In this document: positions 23,642-32,073 of the stretch, one piece after another
Layout: every line of letters starts with the position of its first letter
How positions within the stretch are numbered: the first letter of the stretch is position 1
Origin: Gemmatimonadota bacterium
GTDB taxonomy: Bacteria; Gemmatimonadota; Gemmatimonadetes; Gemmatimonadales; Gemmatimonadaceae
Direction of reading: 5' to 3'
Length of the DNA stretch: 64,000 bases
Assembly (NCBI GenBank): GCA_021413975.1
Contig: JAIOPJ010000054.1
Coordinates: 124,001-188,000, forward strand
Program-made: the position numbers and the translations under genes
The notes under the pieces: model-generated
Database searches by the model: none
What the model was told of the DNA's origin: nothing
The model's input: only the letters and a program-made list of their open reading frames with translations

Positions 23642-26401
23642 ATGCTTCCCCGAACGCACAATGTGATACTCCTCCTGGCGGTCGCCTGCACTTGCGTGGT
23701 GCCGGGGGCGTCCGCGCAGCGACCGGCGGATCCGGTCGCCGCGCGCGCGCGCCTGCCGCGCGCGGCCGGGCCGGACGCCCGGGCCGCCGACGTGCTGGCG
23801 GGCCTCACGCGCGAGCAGAAGTTCTGGCAGCTGTTCATGATCCCGGGCGATCTCGACAGCGCGTCATTCGACTATTCCAAGGGCATCTTCGGCCTTCAGG
23901 TCGGCGCGGCGCCGGGAGTCCCGGCGCGCGACGCCGCGCGGGCACATGCCGCGCGCGTCGACTCGGTCCAGCGCTGGTTCATCGCGCGCACCGGGATCCC
24001 CATCATCGTGTTCGACGAGGCCCTGCATGGCCTCGTGCGCGAGGGCGCGACCGTCTTCCCGCAGGCGATCGCGCTCGCCGCGACCTGGGACTCACTGCTG
24101 GTGCGGCGCGTGCACGAGGCGGCGGCGCGCGAGACGGGGAGCCGCGGGATCCGGCAGGTGCTCTCGCCGGTGGTGAACCTCGCGACCGACGTGCGGTGGG
24201 GTCGCGTGGAGGAGACGTCTGGTGAGGACGTGCACCTCACGAGCGTCATGGGGCGTCAGTTCGTGCGGGCGTTCGAGGGGCAGGGGATCATCGCGACGCC
24301 CAAGCACTTCGTGGCGAACGTCGGCGAGGGCGGACGGGACTCGTATCCCATCGACGTGAGTCGCCGCGCGCTCGAGGAGCGGTACTTCCCGCCCTTCCGG
24401 TCGCTGATCGCCGATGCCGGCGCCCGGTCGGTGATGACCGCGTACAACTCGGTCGACGGGTCGCCCGCGACGCAGAGCCCCATGCTGTTGAACGACGTGC
24501 TCAAGCGCGACTGGGGACTGAGCGGCTTCATCATCTCCGACGCGGCGGCGACCGGCGGTGCGACGGTCCTGCACCGCACCGAGGCGTCGACCGCGACCGC
24601 GATGGCGCATGCGCTCGGTGCCGGACTCGACGTGATCTTCCAGTCGTCGTGGCCGCAGCACCGCCCGTACCTGCGGGCCGTGGAGCAGGGGCTCGTGCCG
24701 GACAACGTGCTCGACGCCTCCGTGCTCCGCGTGTTGCGGACCAAGTTCGCGCTCGGGCTCTTCGATGAGGGCGCCCGGATATTCCCGGAGTCGGCGGCCT
24801 ACTGGGCCGGGCATGCGACGCACCGCGCGCTCGCACGCGAGGCGGCGCGCGCGTCGCTTGTGCTGTTGCGCAATGCTCCGGCGCGCAGCGCGCCCGGTCG
24901 CGATGCCGCGCCTCCGAGTGCCTCGACATTGCGTGCCGCGACGCTGCCGCTCCGCGCGGGCCTCCGCCGGCTGGCGGTGATCGGCGCCGACGCCGACTCG
25001 GTGCGGCTCGGCGGGTACAGCGGGCCGGGGATCGCGCCGGTGTCGATCCTCGCCGGGATCCGCGCGCGCGCCGGGACCGCAGCGACCGTGCGCTTCGCCC
25101 GCGGGCCGGGGCGACTCGCACCGACGTACGCGGTGGTGCCCGCGGCACATCTCTCGTCGTCGCAGGACGGGTCGCAGCGCCCGGGCCTGCGCGGCGAGTA
25201 TTGGGCGAACAACGCGTTCAGTGGCCCGCCACGCCTGGTGCGCACCGACGCGCAGATCGACTTCGGCTGGACGCTGAGTTCGCCGGGGCCCGGCATCCCG
25301 TATGACTGGTACTCGGTGCGCTGGATGGGAACGCTGGCCGTGCCCGCCGGCGGCGCCACGCGACTCGGCGTCGAGGCGAACGACGGCTACCGGCTCTGGC
25401 TCGACGGCAAGCTGCTCGTGGACGCATGGGAGAAGCGTTCGTTCCGCGCGCGCCTCGAGAGCGTCGCCCTCGCGGGCGGGAGCCGGCACGAGATCAGGCT
25501 CGAGTACTTCGAGAGCACGGGGAACGCGCGCGTGAAGCTCGTGTGGGATGCGGGCGTCCCGCGCGATGCCGACGCTCGCATCGCCGAGGCGGTGCAGGCG
25601 GCGCGTGCCAGCGAGGCGGCGGTGGTGGTGGTGGGGATCGAGGAAGGGGAGTTCCGCGATCGCGCCTCGCTCGCGCTGCCGGGGCGGCAGGAGGAGCTGA
25701 TCCGCGCCGTGGCGGCGACCGGCACGGCGACCGTGGTGGTCATCGTCGGCGGGAGTGCCGTGACGATGTCGCGTTGGCTCGATGACGTCGGAGCGGTGCT
25801 CATGGCCTGGTACCCGGGCGAGGAGGGCGGCCACGCGATCGCCGACGTGCTCTTCGGCGATGCCGATCCGTCGGGACGACTGCCGATCACCTTCCCGCTC
25901 GCCGAGGGGCAGTTGCCGCTCACGTACGACCACAAGCCGACCGGTCGCGGCGATGACTACCTGGACCTCACGGGGCAGCCGCTCTTCCCGTTCGGCTATG
26001 GACTCACCTACACGAGGTTCGAGTACTCCGATCTGCGGATCGAGCTCGAGCGCGGTCACGCCGGTCCGGTGGGCGGTGCCGATTCGGCGGCGGCGCAGCT
26101 GCGCGTTCGCGTCCGTGCCCGCGTGAGCAACGCCGGCACACGGGCGGGCAGCGAGGTCGTGCAGCTCTACCTGCGCGACGTGCTCACGAGCGTCGCCCAG
26201 CCGCTCATCGCCTTGAAGGGATTCACGCGCATCGCGCTCGCACCGGGCGAGTCGCAGGACGTGGAGTTCTTGCTCACCGCCGAACACCTGCGCCTGCTGA
26301 ACGAGGAGATGCGCTGGGTGGTGGAGCCCGGCCTCTTCCGCGTGATGGTGGGCGCTTCGTCCAGGGACATCCGGCTCCGAGGGGAGTTCACGCTGCCATG
26401 A
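23642..26401 (+). CDS. Glycoside hydrolase family 3 beta-glycosidase with PA14 domain
   Basis: This 919-aa secreted glycosidase (signal peptide VILLLAVACTCVVPGASAQ) has an N-terminal GH3 barrel with the nucleophile Asp in GFIISDAAATGG and substrate-binding TPKHFVANVGEGG. A second alpha/beta domain is interrupted by a PA14 domain (GLRGEYWANNAFSG to HEIRLEYFES), and a fibronectin III-like C terminus follows (AGSEVVQLYLRD). The start is ATG 23642; the ORF-track prefix overlaps the divergent GGDEF gene. Domain order matches beta-glucosidases/xylosidases acting on oligosaccharides. It overlaps the next glycosidase as ATGA. Confidence 0.9.
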   Translation: MLPRTHNVILLLAVACTCVVPGASAQRPADPVAARARLPRAAGPDARAADVLAGLTREQKFWQLFMIPGDLDSASFDYSKGIFGLQVGAAPGVPARDAARAHAARVDSVQRWFIARTGIPIIVFDEALHGLVREGATVFPQAIALAATWDSLLVRRVHEAAARETGSRGIRQVLSPVVNLATDVRWGRVEETSGEDVHLTSVMGRQFVRAFEGQGIIATPKHFVANVGEGGRDSYPIDVSRRALEERYFPPFRSLIADAGARSVMTAYNSVDGSPATQSPMLLNDVLKRDWGLSGFIISDAAATGGATVLHRTEASTATAMAHALGAGLDVIFQSSWPQHRPYLRAVEQGLVPDNVLDASVLRVLRTKFALGLFDEGARIFPESAAYWAGHATHRALAREAARASLVLLRNAPARSAPGRDAAPPSASTLRAATLPLRAGLRRLAVIGADADSVRLGGYSGPGIAPVSILAGIRARAGTAATVRFARGPGRLAPTYAVVPAAHLSSSQDGSQRPGLRGEYWANNAFSGPPRLVRTDAQIDFGWTLSSPGPGIPYDWYSVRWMGTLAVPAGGATRLGVEANDGYRLWLDGKLLVDAWEKRSFRARLESVALAGGSRHEIRLEYFESTGNARVKLVWDAGVPRDADARIAEAVQAARASEAAVVVVGIEEGEFRDRASLALPGRQEELIRAVAATGTATVVVIVGGSAVTMSRWLDDVGAVLMAWYPGEEGGHAIADVLFGDADPSGRLPITFPLAEGQLPLTYDHKPTGRGDDYLDLTGQPLFPFGYGLTYTRFEYSDLRIELERGHAGPVGGADSAAAQLRVRVRARVSNAGTRAGSEVVQLYLRDVLTSVAQPLIALKGFTRIALAPGESQDVEFLLTAEHLRLLNEEMRWVVEPGLFRVMVGASSRDIRLRGEFTLP

Positions 26402-27792
26402 CACTGGATCGACGGGAGTTCCTGCGCACGGCCGTGGCCGCCGCCGCGGTCGGCACACCGGCGGCGCGTGCGCTGGCCACGCGCGACGCGGGATCGTGGG
26501 GTGCGCAGGCCGCACGGCCGCGCCCGAGCCCGAGCCAGCTCGCCTGGCAGCGCGACGAGCTCGCGATGTTCATCCACTTCGGGATGAACACCTTCACCGA
26601 CCGCGAATGGGGCGACGGCACCGAGTCGCCGCGCCTGTTCGATCCGTCGGCGCTCGACGCGCGGCAGTGGGCGCGCACGGCGCGTGCGGCCGGCTTCAAG
26701 GCGATGATCCTCACCGCCAAGCATCATGACGGCTTCTGTCTCTGGCCCACCGCGACCACTCCTCACAGCGTCGGCTCGAGTCCGTGGCGCGGCGGGCAGG
26801 GTGATCTCGTGCGCGAGTTCGTCGATGCCTGCCGCGCCGAGGGGCTCAAGCCCGGGCTCTATCTCTCGCCCTGGGATCGCAACCATCCCGCATACGGCGA
26901 CAGCGCGCGCTACCTCGACATCTACGAGGCGCAGCTCACCGAGCTGCTCACACGGTACGGCGCGATCCACGAGGTCTGGTTCGACGGCGCCAACGGTGAG
27001 GGACCCAACGGGAAGCGGCAGGTCTATGACTGGCCGCGGATGTGGGGCGCGGTGCGACGGATGCAGCCCGAGGCGGTGATGTTCTCCGACGCCGGCCCCG
27101 ACGTGCGCTGGATCGGGAACGAGCGCGGCGCGGCCGGGACCACGAACTGGTCGACGGTGGATCCGCGCATCGTCACGGCGCCCGGGGTGGAAGGTGCCGA
27201 GGTGATGCGCTCGCTGCAGGACGGCGACCGCGACGGCACCGTCTGGCGTCCCGGCGAGACCGACGTCTCGATCAGGCCCGGCTGGTTCCACCACGCCGCC
27301 GAGGATGCACGGGTGCGCTCGGTGGATGATCTCGTTTCGCTCTACTTCAGTTCGGTGGGGCGCAACTCCAAGCTCCTGCTCAACGTGCCGCCCACGCGCA
27401 CCGGTCTCCTGCACGACGCCGACGTCGCGAGCCTGCTCGGGATGCGCGCACGGCTCGACGCGCTCTTCGCGCGCGATCTCGGAGCGGGGGGCTCCGCCGC
27501 GTGGCGCTCGACAGGTGCGCACGCCGCCGAGCTCGTGCTCGAGTTGCCGGTGGCGGCCGAAGTGGGCATCGTCGATCTCCGTGAGGACATCACCGCGGGG
27601 CAGCGCGTGGCGCGTTACCGGCTCGACGCGAGCGACGGCGGTGCGTGGCGGACGATCGCGCGCGGCACGACGATCGGCGCGCGGCGGCTCGAGCGCGTGA
27701 CACGGCGGCAGGTGCGGCGGTTGCGTCTGACCGTCGAGGACGCCGTGGAGCGGCCGGAGTTCGTGCACCTGTCCTGTTTCGCCGGAACCTGA
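26398..27792 (+). CDS. GH29 family alpha-L-fucosidase
   Basis: This 464-aa exported enzyme has a Tat signal (LDRREFLRTAVAAAAVG). The GH29 barrel is shown by MFIHFGMNTFTDREWG, ILTAKHHDGFCLWPT, GLYLSPWDRNHPAYG and the nucleophile Asp in HEVWFDGANGEGPNG. A C-terminal beta-sandwich with lower conservation follows. Start ATG 26398 overlaps the GH3 stop, so the two enzymes are co-translated and probably trim fucosylated plant or algal oligosaccharides together. The exact linkage is unknown. Confidence 0.9.
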   Translation: MTLDRREFLRTAVAAAAVGTPAARALATRDAGSWGAQAARPRPSPSQLAWQRDELAMFIHFGMNTFTDREWGDGTESPRLFDPSALDARQWARTARAAGFKAMILTAKHHDGFCLWPTATTPHSVGSSPWRGGQGDLVREFVDACRAEGLKPGLYLSPWDRNHPAYGDSARYLDIYEAQLTELLTRYGAIHEVWFDGANGEGPNGKRQVYDWPRMWGAVRRMQPEAVMFSDAGPDVRWIGNERGAAGTTNWSTVDPRIVTAPGVEGAEVMRSLQDGDRDGTVWRPGETDVSIRPGWFHHAAEDARVRSVDDLVSLYFSSVGRNSKLLLNVPPTRTGLLHDADVASLLGMRARLDALFARDLGAGGSAAWRSTGAHAAELVLELPVAAEVGIVDLREDITAGQRVARYRLDASDGGAWRTIARGTTIGARRLERVTRRQVRRLRLTVEDAVERPEFVHLSCFAGT

Positions 27793-27822
27793 ACTTCCAT
27801 CTCAACGGTCGAGGAGCCTGCG

Positions 27823-28344
27823 ATGCCCACCAAAGCCCGCATGGAGAACGAGGAGATCGTGAAGGTGCTGAAGCGCGCGCACGACGGCACGCCCTGGCAC
27901 GGGCCGTCGCGCGGAGCGCTGCTCGCCGATGTGACCGCCGCGGTCGCGGCCTGGCACCCGGGCGCGGGTGCGCACAGCATCTGGGAGACGGTGCTCCACA
28001 TGCGCAGCTGGACCGACGAGGTCGCGCGGCGCGCGCTCGGCGGCGACTGGGATCCCATCACGGAACCGGTGGGCGGCGATTGGCCCGACGTCACCGACAC
28101 GAGCGACCGTGCCTGGCGCGAGGCCGTGGCCTCGCTCGACGCCTCGCACGCGGCGCTGGTCGCGGTCGTGCGTGCGCTGCCGGCGGCGCAGCTCGGTGCG
28201 CAGGTGGGGATCCCGGCCGAGAACCCCGACGGCAAGGGGATCTCGCATGCGAGCATGTTCCGGTCGCTCGCGGAGCACGACATCTACCATTCCGGGCAAC
28301 TCTCGCTGCTCAAGCGGCTCGCGCACAAGGCGCTGCGGCCCTAG
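27823..28344 (+). CDS. DinB/YfiT-like metal-dependent protein
   Basis: This 173-aa four-helix-bundle protein of the DinB-like superfamily has histidines in IWETVLHMRSW and in AEHDIYHSGQLSLLK, the usual metal-binding triad positions. Members include thiol-dependent transferases, but most are of unknown function. ATG 27823 follows GAGGAG. It lies 30 bp after the fucosidase. Its stop overlaps the convergent SDR stop in the palindrome CTAG. Confidence 0.78.
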   Translation: MPTKARMENEEIVKVLKRAHDGTPWHGPSRGALLADVTAAVAAWHPGAGAHSIWETVLHMRSWTDEVARRALGGDWDPITEPVGGDWPDVTDTSDRAWREAVASLDASHAALVAVVRALPAAQLGAQVGIPAENPDGKGISHASMFRSLAEHDIYHSGQLSLLKRLAHKALRP

Positions 28345-29129
28345 AGCAACGACCTGATCCACCCTCCATCCACGGCGATGCTCTGCGCCGTGACGTAGCT
28401 CGCCCGCTCCGACGCCAGGAAGGCCGCCAGCGCCGCGAACTCGCGCGGCTCGCCCACGCGCCCCATGGGGATCTGTTGCTCCCACGCGCCGAAGGCCTGC
28501 TCGGTGGTGATCCCCTTGGACTTCGCGTTGTGCGCGGCGAGCCCGTCAAGCCGCTCCGTGCGCGTGTAGCCGGGCAGCAGACAGTTCACCGTGATATTGA
28601 ATGGCGCGACCTCGTTGGCGAGCGTCCGCGCGAACCCCGTGACCGCGGCGCGCACGCTGTTGCTCAGGATCAGCCCGTCCACCGGCTGCTTCACCGCGAT
28701 CGACGTGACGTTCAGGATGCGGCCCCAACGCTGCGACTTCATCCCCGGCAGCACGGCGCGCGTGAGATTCACCACGCTGTCGAGGTTGAGCGCGACCGCC
28801 TTCTGCCAGGCCTCGGGCGAATGACTCTCGAACGGACCCGGCGGCGGACCGCCCGCATTCGTGACGAGTACCGAGATCGGACCGAACCGCGCGACCGCCT
28901 CGGCGACCGCGCGCTCGACGTCCGCCGGCACCGACACGTCGGCGACGATGCCCAACGTCTCGGCCCCATGCGCCGCGCCGATCTCCTTGGCCACGGTGAG
29001 GATGCGCTCGGTGCGCGCGCAGATCGCCACGCGCGCTCCTTCCCGCGCCAGCTCCTCGGCGATCGCACGGCCGAGCCCCTGACTCGCCGCCGCCACGAAC
29101 GCGACGCGCCCCTTCAGCCCGAGGTCCAC
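28341..29129 (-). CDS. SDR-family oxidoreductase with non-canonical active site
   Basis: This 262-aa classical-SDR-sized protein has a variant cofactor motif, AAASQGLGRAIAEEL, and NAGGPPPGPF. The active-site serine is present in LNVTSIAVKQ, but the expected YxxxK thirteen residues later reads SNSVR, so Tyr is Ser and Lys is Arg. This variant recurs in proteins annotated as 3-oxoacyl-ACP reductases, and catalysis by them is uncertain. It follows the KdgF-like cupin gene by 2 bp. With that cupin and nearby glycosidases, a role in uronate breakdown comparable to KduD is possible. Confidence 0.82.
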   Translation of the reverse strand: MDLGLKGRVAFVAAASQGLGRAIAEELAREGARVAICARTERILTVAKEIGAAHGAETLGIVADVSVPADVERAVAEAVARFGPISVLVTNAGGPPPGPFESHSPEAWQKAVALNLDSVVNLTRAVLPGMKSQRWGRILNVTSIAVKQPVDGLILSNSVRAAVTGFARTLANEVAPFNITVNCLLPGYTRTERLDGLAAHNAKSKGITTEQAFGAWEQQIPMGRVGEPREFAALAAFLASERASYVTAQSIAVDGGWIRSLL

Positions 29130-29131
29130 GG

Positions 29132-29506
29132 CTACTTCTTGTGGAAGTAGCTGTCGGTGTGATCGAGCCAGTCCGCGCGCGGCGGACTGAAGATGTCCAC
29201 GTCGAGCGTGTCCTCCAGCGCCTCCGCCTTATGCCAGATGTTCGACGGGATGTGCAACACCTCGCCCGCCTTCACGTCGATCACCTCAGCGCCATCATCC
29301 CCCATCCAGAAACGGAGCACGCCGCTCAGGATGTAGGTGAATTGCTCGTTGTGATGCTGATGCTTGGGGACGATCGCGCCCTTCTTGAGATGCACGTGGG
29401 CGAGCATCATCTGCTGGCCGGTGATGAGCTGTCGCGAGATCTGGTCGGTGACCGTCTCGAGCGGGACGTCGGCCCAGCGGCGATGGATATGCGTAGGAGT
29501 GGTCAT
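29132..29506 (-). CDS. KdgF-like cupin
   Basis: This 124-aa single-domain cupin has a first motif PKHQHHNEQFTYILSG that matches HxHx3Qx6G, and a second motif histidine in PSNIWHKAEAL. The C terminus DIFSPPRADWLDH strongly recalls KdgF, which converts unsaturated uronates from pectin or alginate to linear ketouronates. The start is ATG 29506; the longer ORF-track start is unsupported. It is co-transcribed with the SDR. Other small cupins share this fold, so KdgF activity is a reasoned guess. Confidence 0.72.
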   Translation of the reverse strand: MTTPTHIHRRWADVPLETVTDQISRQLITGQQMMLAHVHLKKGAIVPKHQHHNEQFTYILSGVLRFWMGDDGAEVIDVKAGEVLHIPSNIWHKAEALEDTLDVDIFSPPRADWLDHTDSYFHKK

Positions 29507-29557
29507 GCGCCGAATGTAGCGAATTCGGCGCATGGCCACACCCTGCCCCTCAGCGGA

Positions 29558-30277
29558 TCACCGGCTGAGGCGGAAGACGAACTGCTGCTCCACGAGCTGC
29601 CGCACGCGCTTGCCGTTCCACTCGGCGGCGCGGAACCGCTGCTGCATGACCGCGGTGCGCACCGCCTGCTCGAACAGCGGATGCGTCGCCTCGCGGGCCT
29701 TGAACGAGGCGGGCTCCACGCGACCGAGCGTGTCGACCACGTACGTCGCGATCACGGTGCCCTCCAGACGCGACGTGCGCAGCGGGTCAGGGTACCGCGG
29801 CGCGCGCATGGCGCCGAGCGGCTTCGCAGGGTGCGCGAGGTCCTCGGCCCACATCGGACTGCCGTCGCCCTCGGGACCGGCGGGCGACGAGGGATCACCG
29901 GTCCCATCGGGCGTTCCCGGGGAGGTGGGGAGCGTGGTCCACGGGTCCATCGGCGAGGTGCCTGGCTCCGGCACCGGCGGCAGCGCGTCCGGCACCTCGA
30001 TCGGCACGACGATCGGCACGACGATCGGAGGCACCGGGCTGGGCACGCTCGGCGTCGTCGTCGGGGGCGAGGGCCGAGCGGGCGTGGTCGGCGCGGGCCG
30101 CGTCGGGACGAAGACGATATCCCTGATCGGATCCAGTTCGGCGGGATCCTCCCGCGGATCGATCGCGGTCGCCGCCAGCGCGCTCCCCACGAGCGCCGCA
30201 TGGAATGCCAACGACAGAACGGCGGCACTGCGGGTGCGTTGACGCTTGGGTGCCGACTCGAGCAGGTGGCGGAACAC
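29558..30277 (-). CDS. TonB-family energy transducer
   Basis: This 239-aa protein is anchored by one N-terminal helix (SAAVLSLAFHAALVGSALAAT). A Pro/Thr-rich periplasmic spacer follows (about residues 55-135), then a TonB C-terminal domain (PRYPDPLRTSRLEGTVIATYVVDTLGRV; FRAAEWNGKRVRQLVEQQFVF). It transmits proton-motive energy to outer-membrane receptors. Start is GTG 30277 with a strong GGAGGAG upstream. No ExbBD or TonB-dependent receptor is adjacent. Confidence 0.85.
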   Translation of the reverse strand: MFRHLLESAPKRQRTRSAAVLSLAFHAALVGSALAATAIDPREDPAELDPIRDIVFVPTRPAPTTPARPSPPTTTPSVPSPVPPIVVPIVVPIEVPDALPPVPEPGTSPMDPWTTLPTSPGTPDGTGDPSSPAGPEGDGSPMWAEDLAHPAKPLGAMRAPRYPDPLRTSRLEGTVIATYVVDTLGRVEPASFKAREATHPLFEQAVRTAVMQQRFRAAEWNGKRVRQLVEQQFVFRLSR

Positions 30278-30398
30278 GTTCTCCTCCGGCGTGGGTGGTG
30301 GGACGGTCGTACCGCGACCGCCTCGATCCTTGCCTCCACGCTAGGATGTCAACCTCAACCGCTCATGACGCCGAGATGAGGAATCGGCGCGCGCTTCA

Positions 30399-32072
30399 TT
30401 AAGCCTTGGTGAGCCTCTGGAGGGCCCGCCAGAGCGGAGCATGCTGCGCGGCGGCGCGTGCCCATGGCAGTTCCTGCGCCGCACCCTTGAGCGCGACGAG
30501 CTCCCAGAGCCGCACGCGGTCGGTGGGGGACCAGCGCGCGATCTCCTTCGCGAGTGCCGCGAGGATCGGCATGAGGTGCCGCGCGCCGACCGACTCGGCC
30601 GGCGTGAGCGCCCGCACGGCCCCGGTGCACCGAGTGAGCAGCGCGCGTGCTTCCCGCTCGATCCACTCGGCGCGCTCGCGGGCCGGCACCGCCGCCAGCG
30701 CGCGCGTCGCGTGCCGACCGGCGTCGACCAGCAGTTGCTCCGACAACGGTCCCGCGCCCTCCGCGTCGGGGAGCGTGAGCACCACATCGCCGCGTGCGAG
30801 CGCGCGCAACGTGGTGATCGACGAGCGATGCGTGCGGTCCCTGGCGATGGCGGTGCGCTCGCGGTCGGCAAGGGCCGACTGTGCGGCCTGCGCAGGACGG
30901 AAGCCGAGCCGGTCATAGAACCAGTAGGCCCCCGAGGCGATCGCCTCCTCGTTGCCGGCGCCGAACTGGTAGGGGTTCACCACGAAGCGGGTGACACCGA
31001 ACATCGTGCGGAAGGCTCGGAGCGCTTGCAGGAAGAGGAACGGCGCCTCACTGCGCCGGAAGCTCTCGAAGATGTTCGCACCGGTGTTGGCCTGCGCACC
31101 GAACGGCGTGACGCCCCCGTAGCCGATGGGGACGCCATTGCTGAACATCACGTACCCGTAGTTGGCCTCGAGCGCCGAGCGATCGCCCGGCGACGCACCC
31201 AGCACACAGAGCGTCGCGCCCTCGCCGAGCGGCGCGAGATGGATCTCGCGCGGGTTCGCGTAGATGGTCGGGAAGACCTCGCGCGCGCGCGAGATGAGCG
31301 CGCCGAGCGCCGCATCGTGCCACCGCACCGCCTCGGCGCCGCGCGCGCGACGGATCCCCGGCAATGGCGTCATCACGTGCCCCACCGGGTCGCGCGGGAG
31401 CGCGCGGAACGCACTCCGCAGCTGCGGGCGCATGGGCAGGTGGTCGCGCGAGCTCGAGAGGGGCGAGTCGCCGAGCGTCCAACGCAGCGGCACCTCGGCG
31501 TCGTCGTAGAGCGTGCGCCAGGCGAGGTCGTCGTGGGCTCCCGTGGTCGGAGCGCGAGAGAGCAGCCAGGTCGCGGGATCGTCGCCACCGGCGGCCTCCC
31601 GCATCCACTCCAGCGTGCCCACCTCCCCTGACTCGAAGCGGTCCTGCTCGCTCGTGGTGAGGATCAGGTGGAGCAGCCGGTCGAGCCGTTCGGCGTCGCG
31701 CGCTTTCGGGAACGCCAGGGTGAGCGTCTGGCTGTGTCGCGCCAGCCATCGCGCGGCACCGAACATGAAGGTGTGCGTCGAGGTGGTGCCGGCCAGCCCC
31801 GAGTCGGCGAGCTGCTTCCGTTCCGGGGGCGTGAGCCTGGCGACCTGCCCGGCGATGCGCTCCAGCGCCGCGCGCGCGGCCGCGTGAATGGCGACGGCGT
31901 CAGGGAAGGCGGCGAGGAACAACAACTCGTCATGCCAGGCGGCGATCGCGGCGGCATGGCGCCAGCGGACCCGTGCGAGCGAGCGCAGCAGGGCCAGTCT
32001 CTCGGCGGTGGACGCCGACCCGAACGTCCCGCGCAGCGCGTGGAGGCGTTCGAGCCGGGCGTCCATCTTCAC
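30399..32072 (-). CDS. Uncharacterised 557-aa protein with GNAT-like segment
   Basis: I do not recognise the full-length family. The N-terminal about 250 residues are Arg/Ala/Leu-rich and helical. The middle segment (ANYGYVMFSNGVPIGYGGVTPF, then VVNPYQFGAGNEEAIASGAYWFYDRLGFRPA) looks like an acyltransferase of the GNAT fold. The last about 130 residues are again helical. Start is GTG 32072, one base after the proline dehydrogenase stop, or ATG 32066. There is no signal peptide or membrane segment. Translational proximity to proline dehydrogenase suggests a shared operon, but no function follows from that. Confidence 0.65.
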   Translation of the reverse strand: MKMDARLERLHALRGTFGSASTAERLALLRSLARVRWRHAAAIAAWHDELLFLAAFPDAVAIHAAARAALERIAGQVARLTPPERKQLADSGLAGTTSTHTFMFGAARWLARHSQTLTLAFPKARDAERLDRLLHLILTTSEQDRFESGEVGTLEWMREAAGGDDPATWLLSRAPTTGAHDDLAWRTLYDDAEVPLRWTLGDSPLSSSRDHLPMRPQLRSAFRALPRDPVGHVMTPLPGIRRARGAEAVRWHDAALGALISRAREVFPTIYANPREIHLAPLGEGATLCVLGASPGDRSALEANYGYVMFSNGVPIGYGGVTPFGAQANTGANIFESFRRSEAPFLFLQALRAFRTMFGVTRFVVNPYQFGAGNEEAIASGAYWFYDRLGFRPAQAAQSALADRERTAIARDRTHRSSITTLRALARGDVVLTLPDAEGAGPLSEQLLVDAGRHATRALAAVPARERAEWIEREARALLTRCTGAVRALTPAESVGARHLMPILAALAKEIARWSPTDRVRLWELVALKGAAQELPWARAAAQHAPLWRALQRLTKA

Positions 32073-32073
32073 A

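Noticed and set aside
21510-23666. 718-aa plus-strand ORF
   Set aside because: Antisense shadow of the GGDEF-EAL gene; the minus strand carries all catalytic motifs.
30305-30319. Small hairpin GGTCG-N5-CGACC upstream of tonB
   Set aside because: A five-base stem is expected by chance at this base composition.
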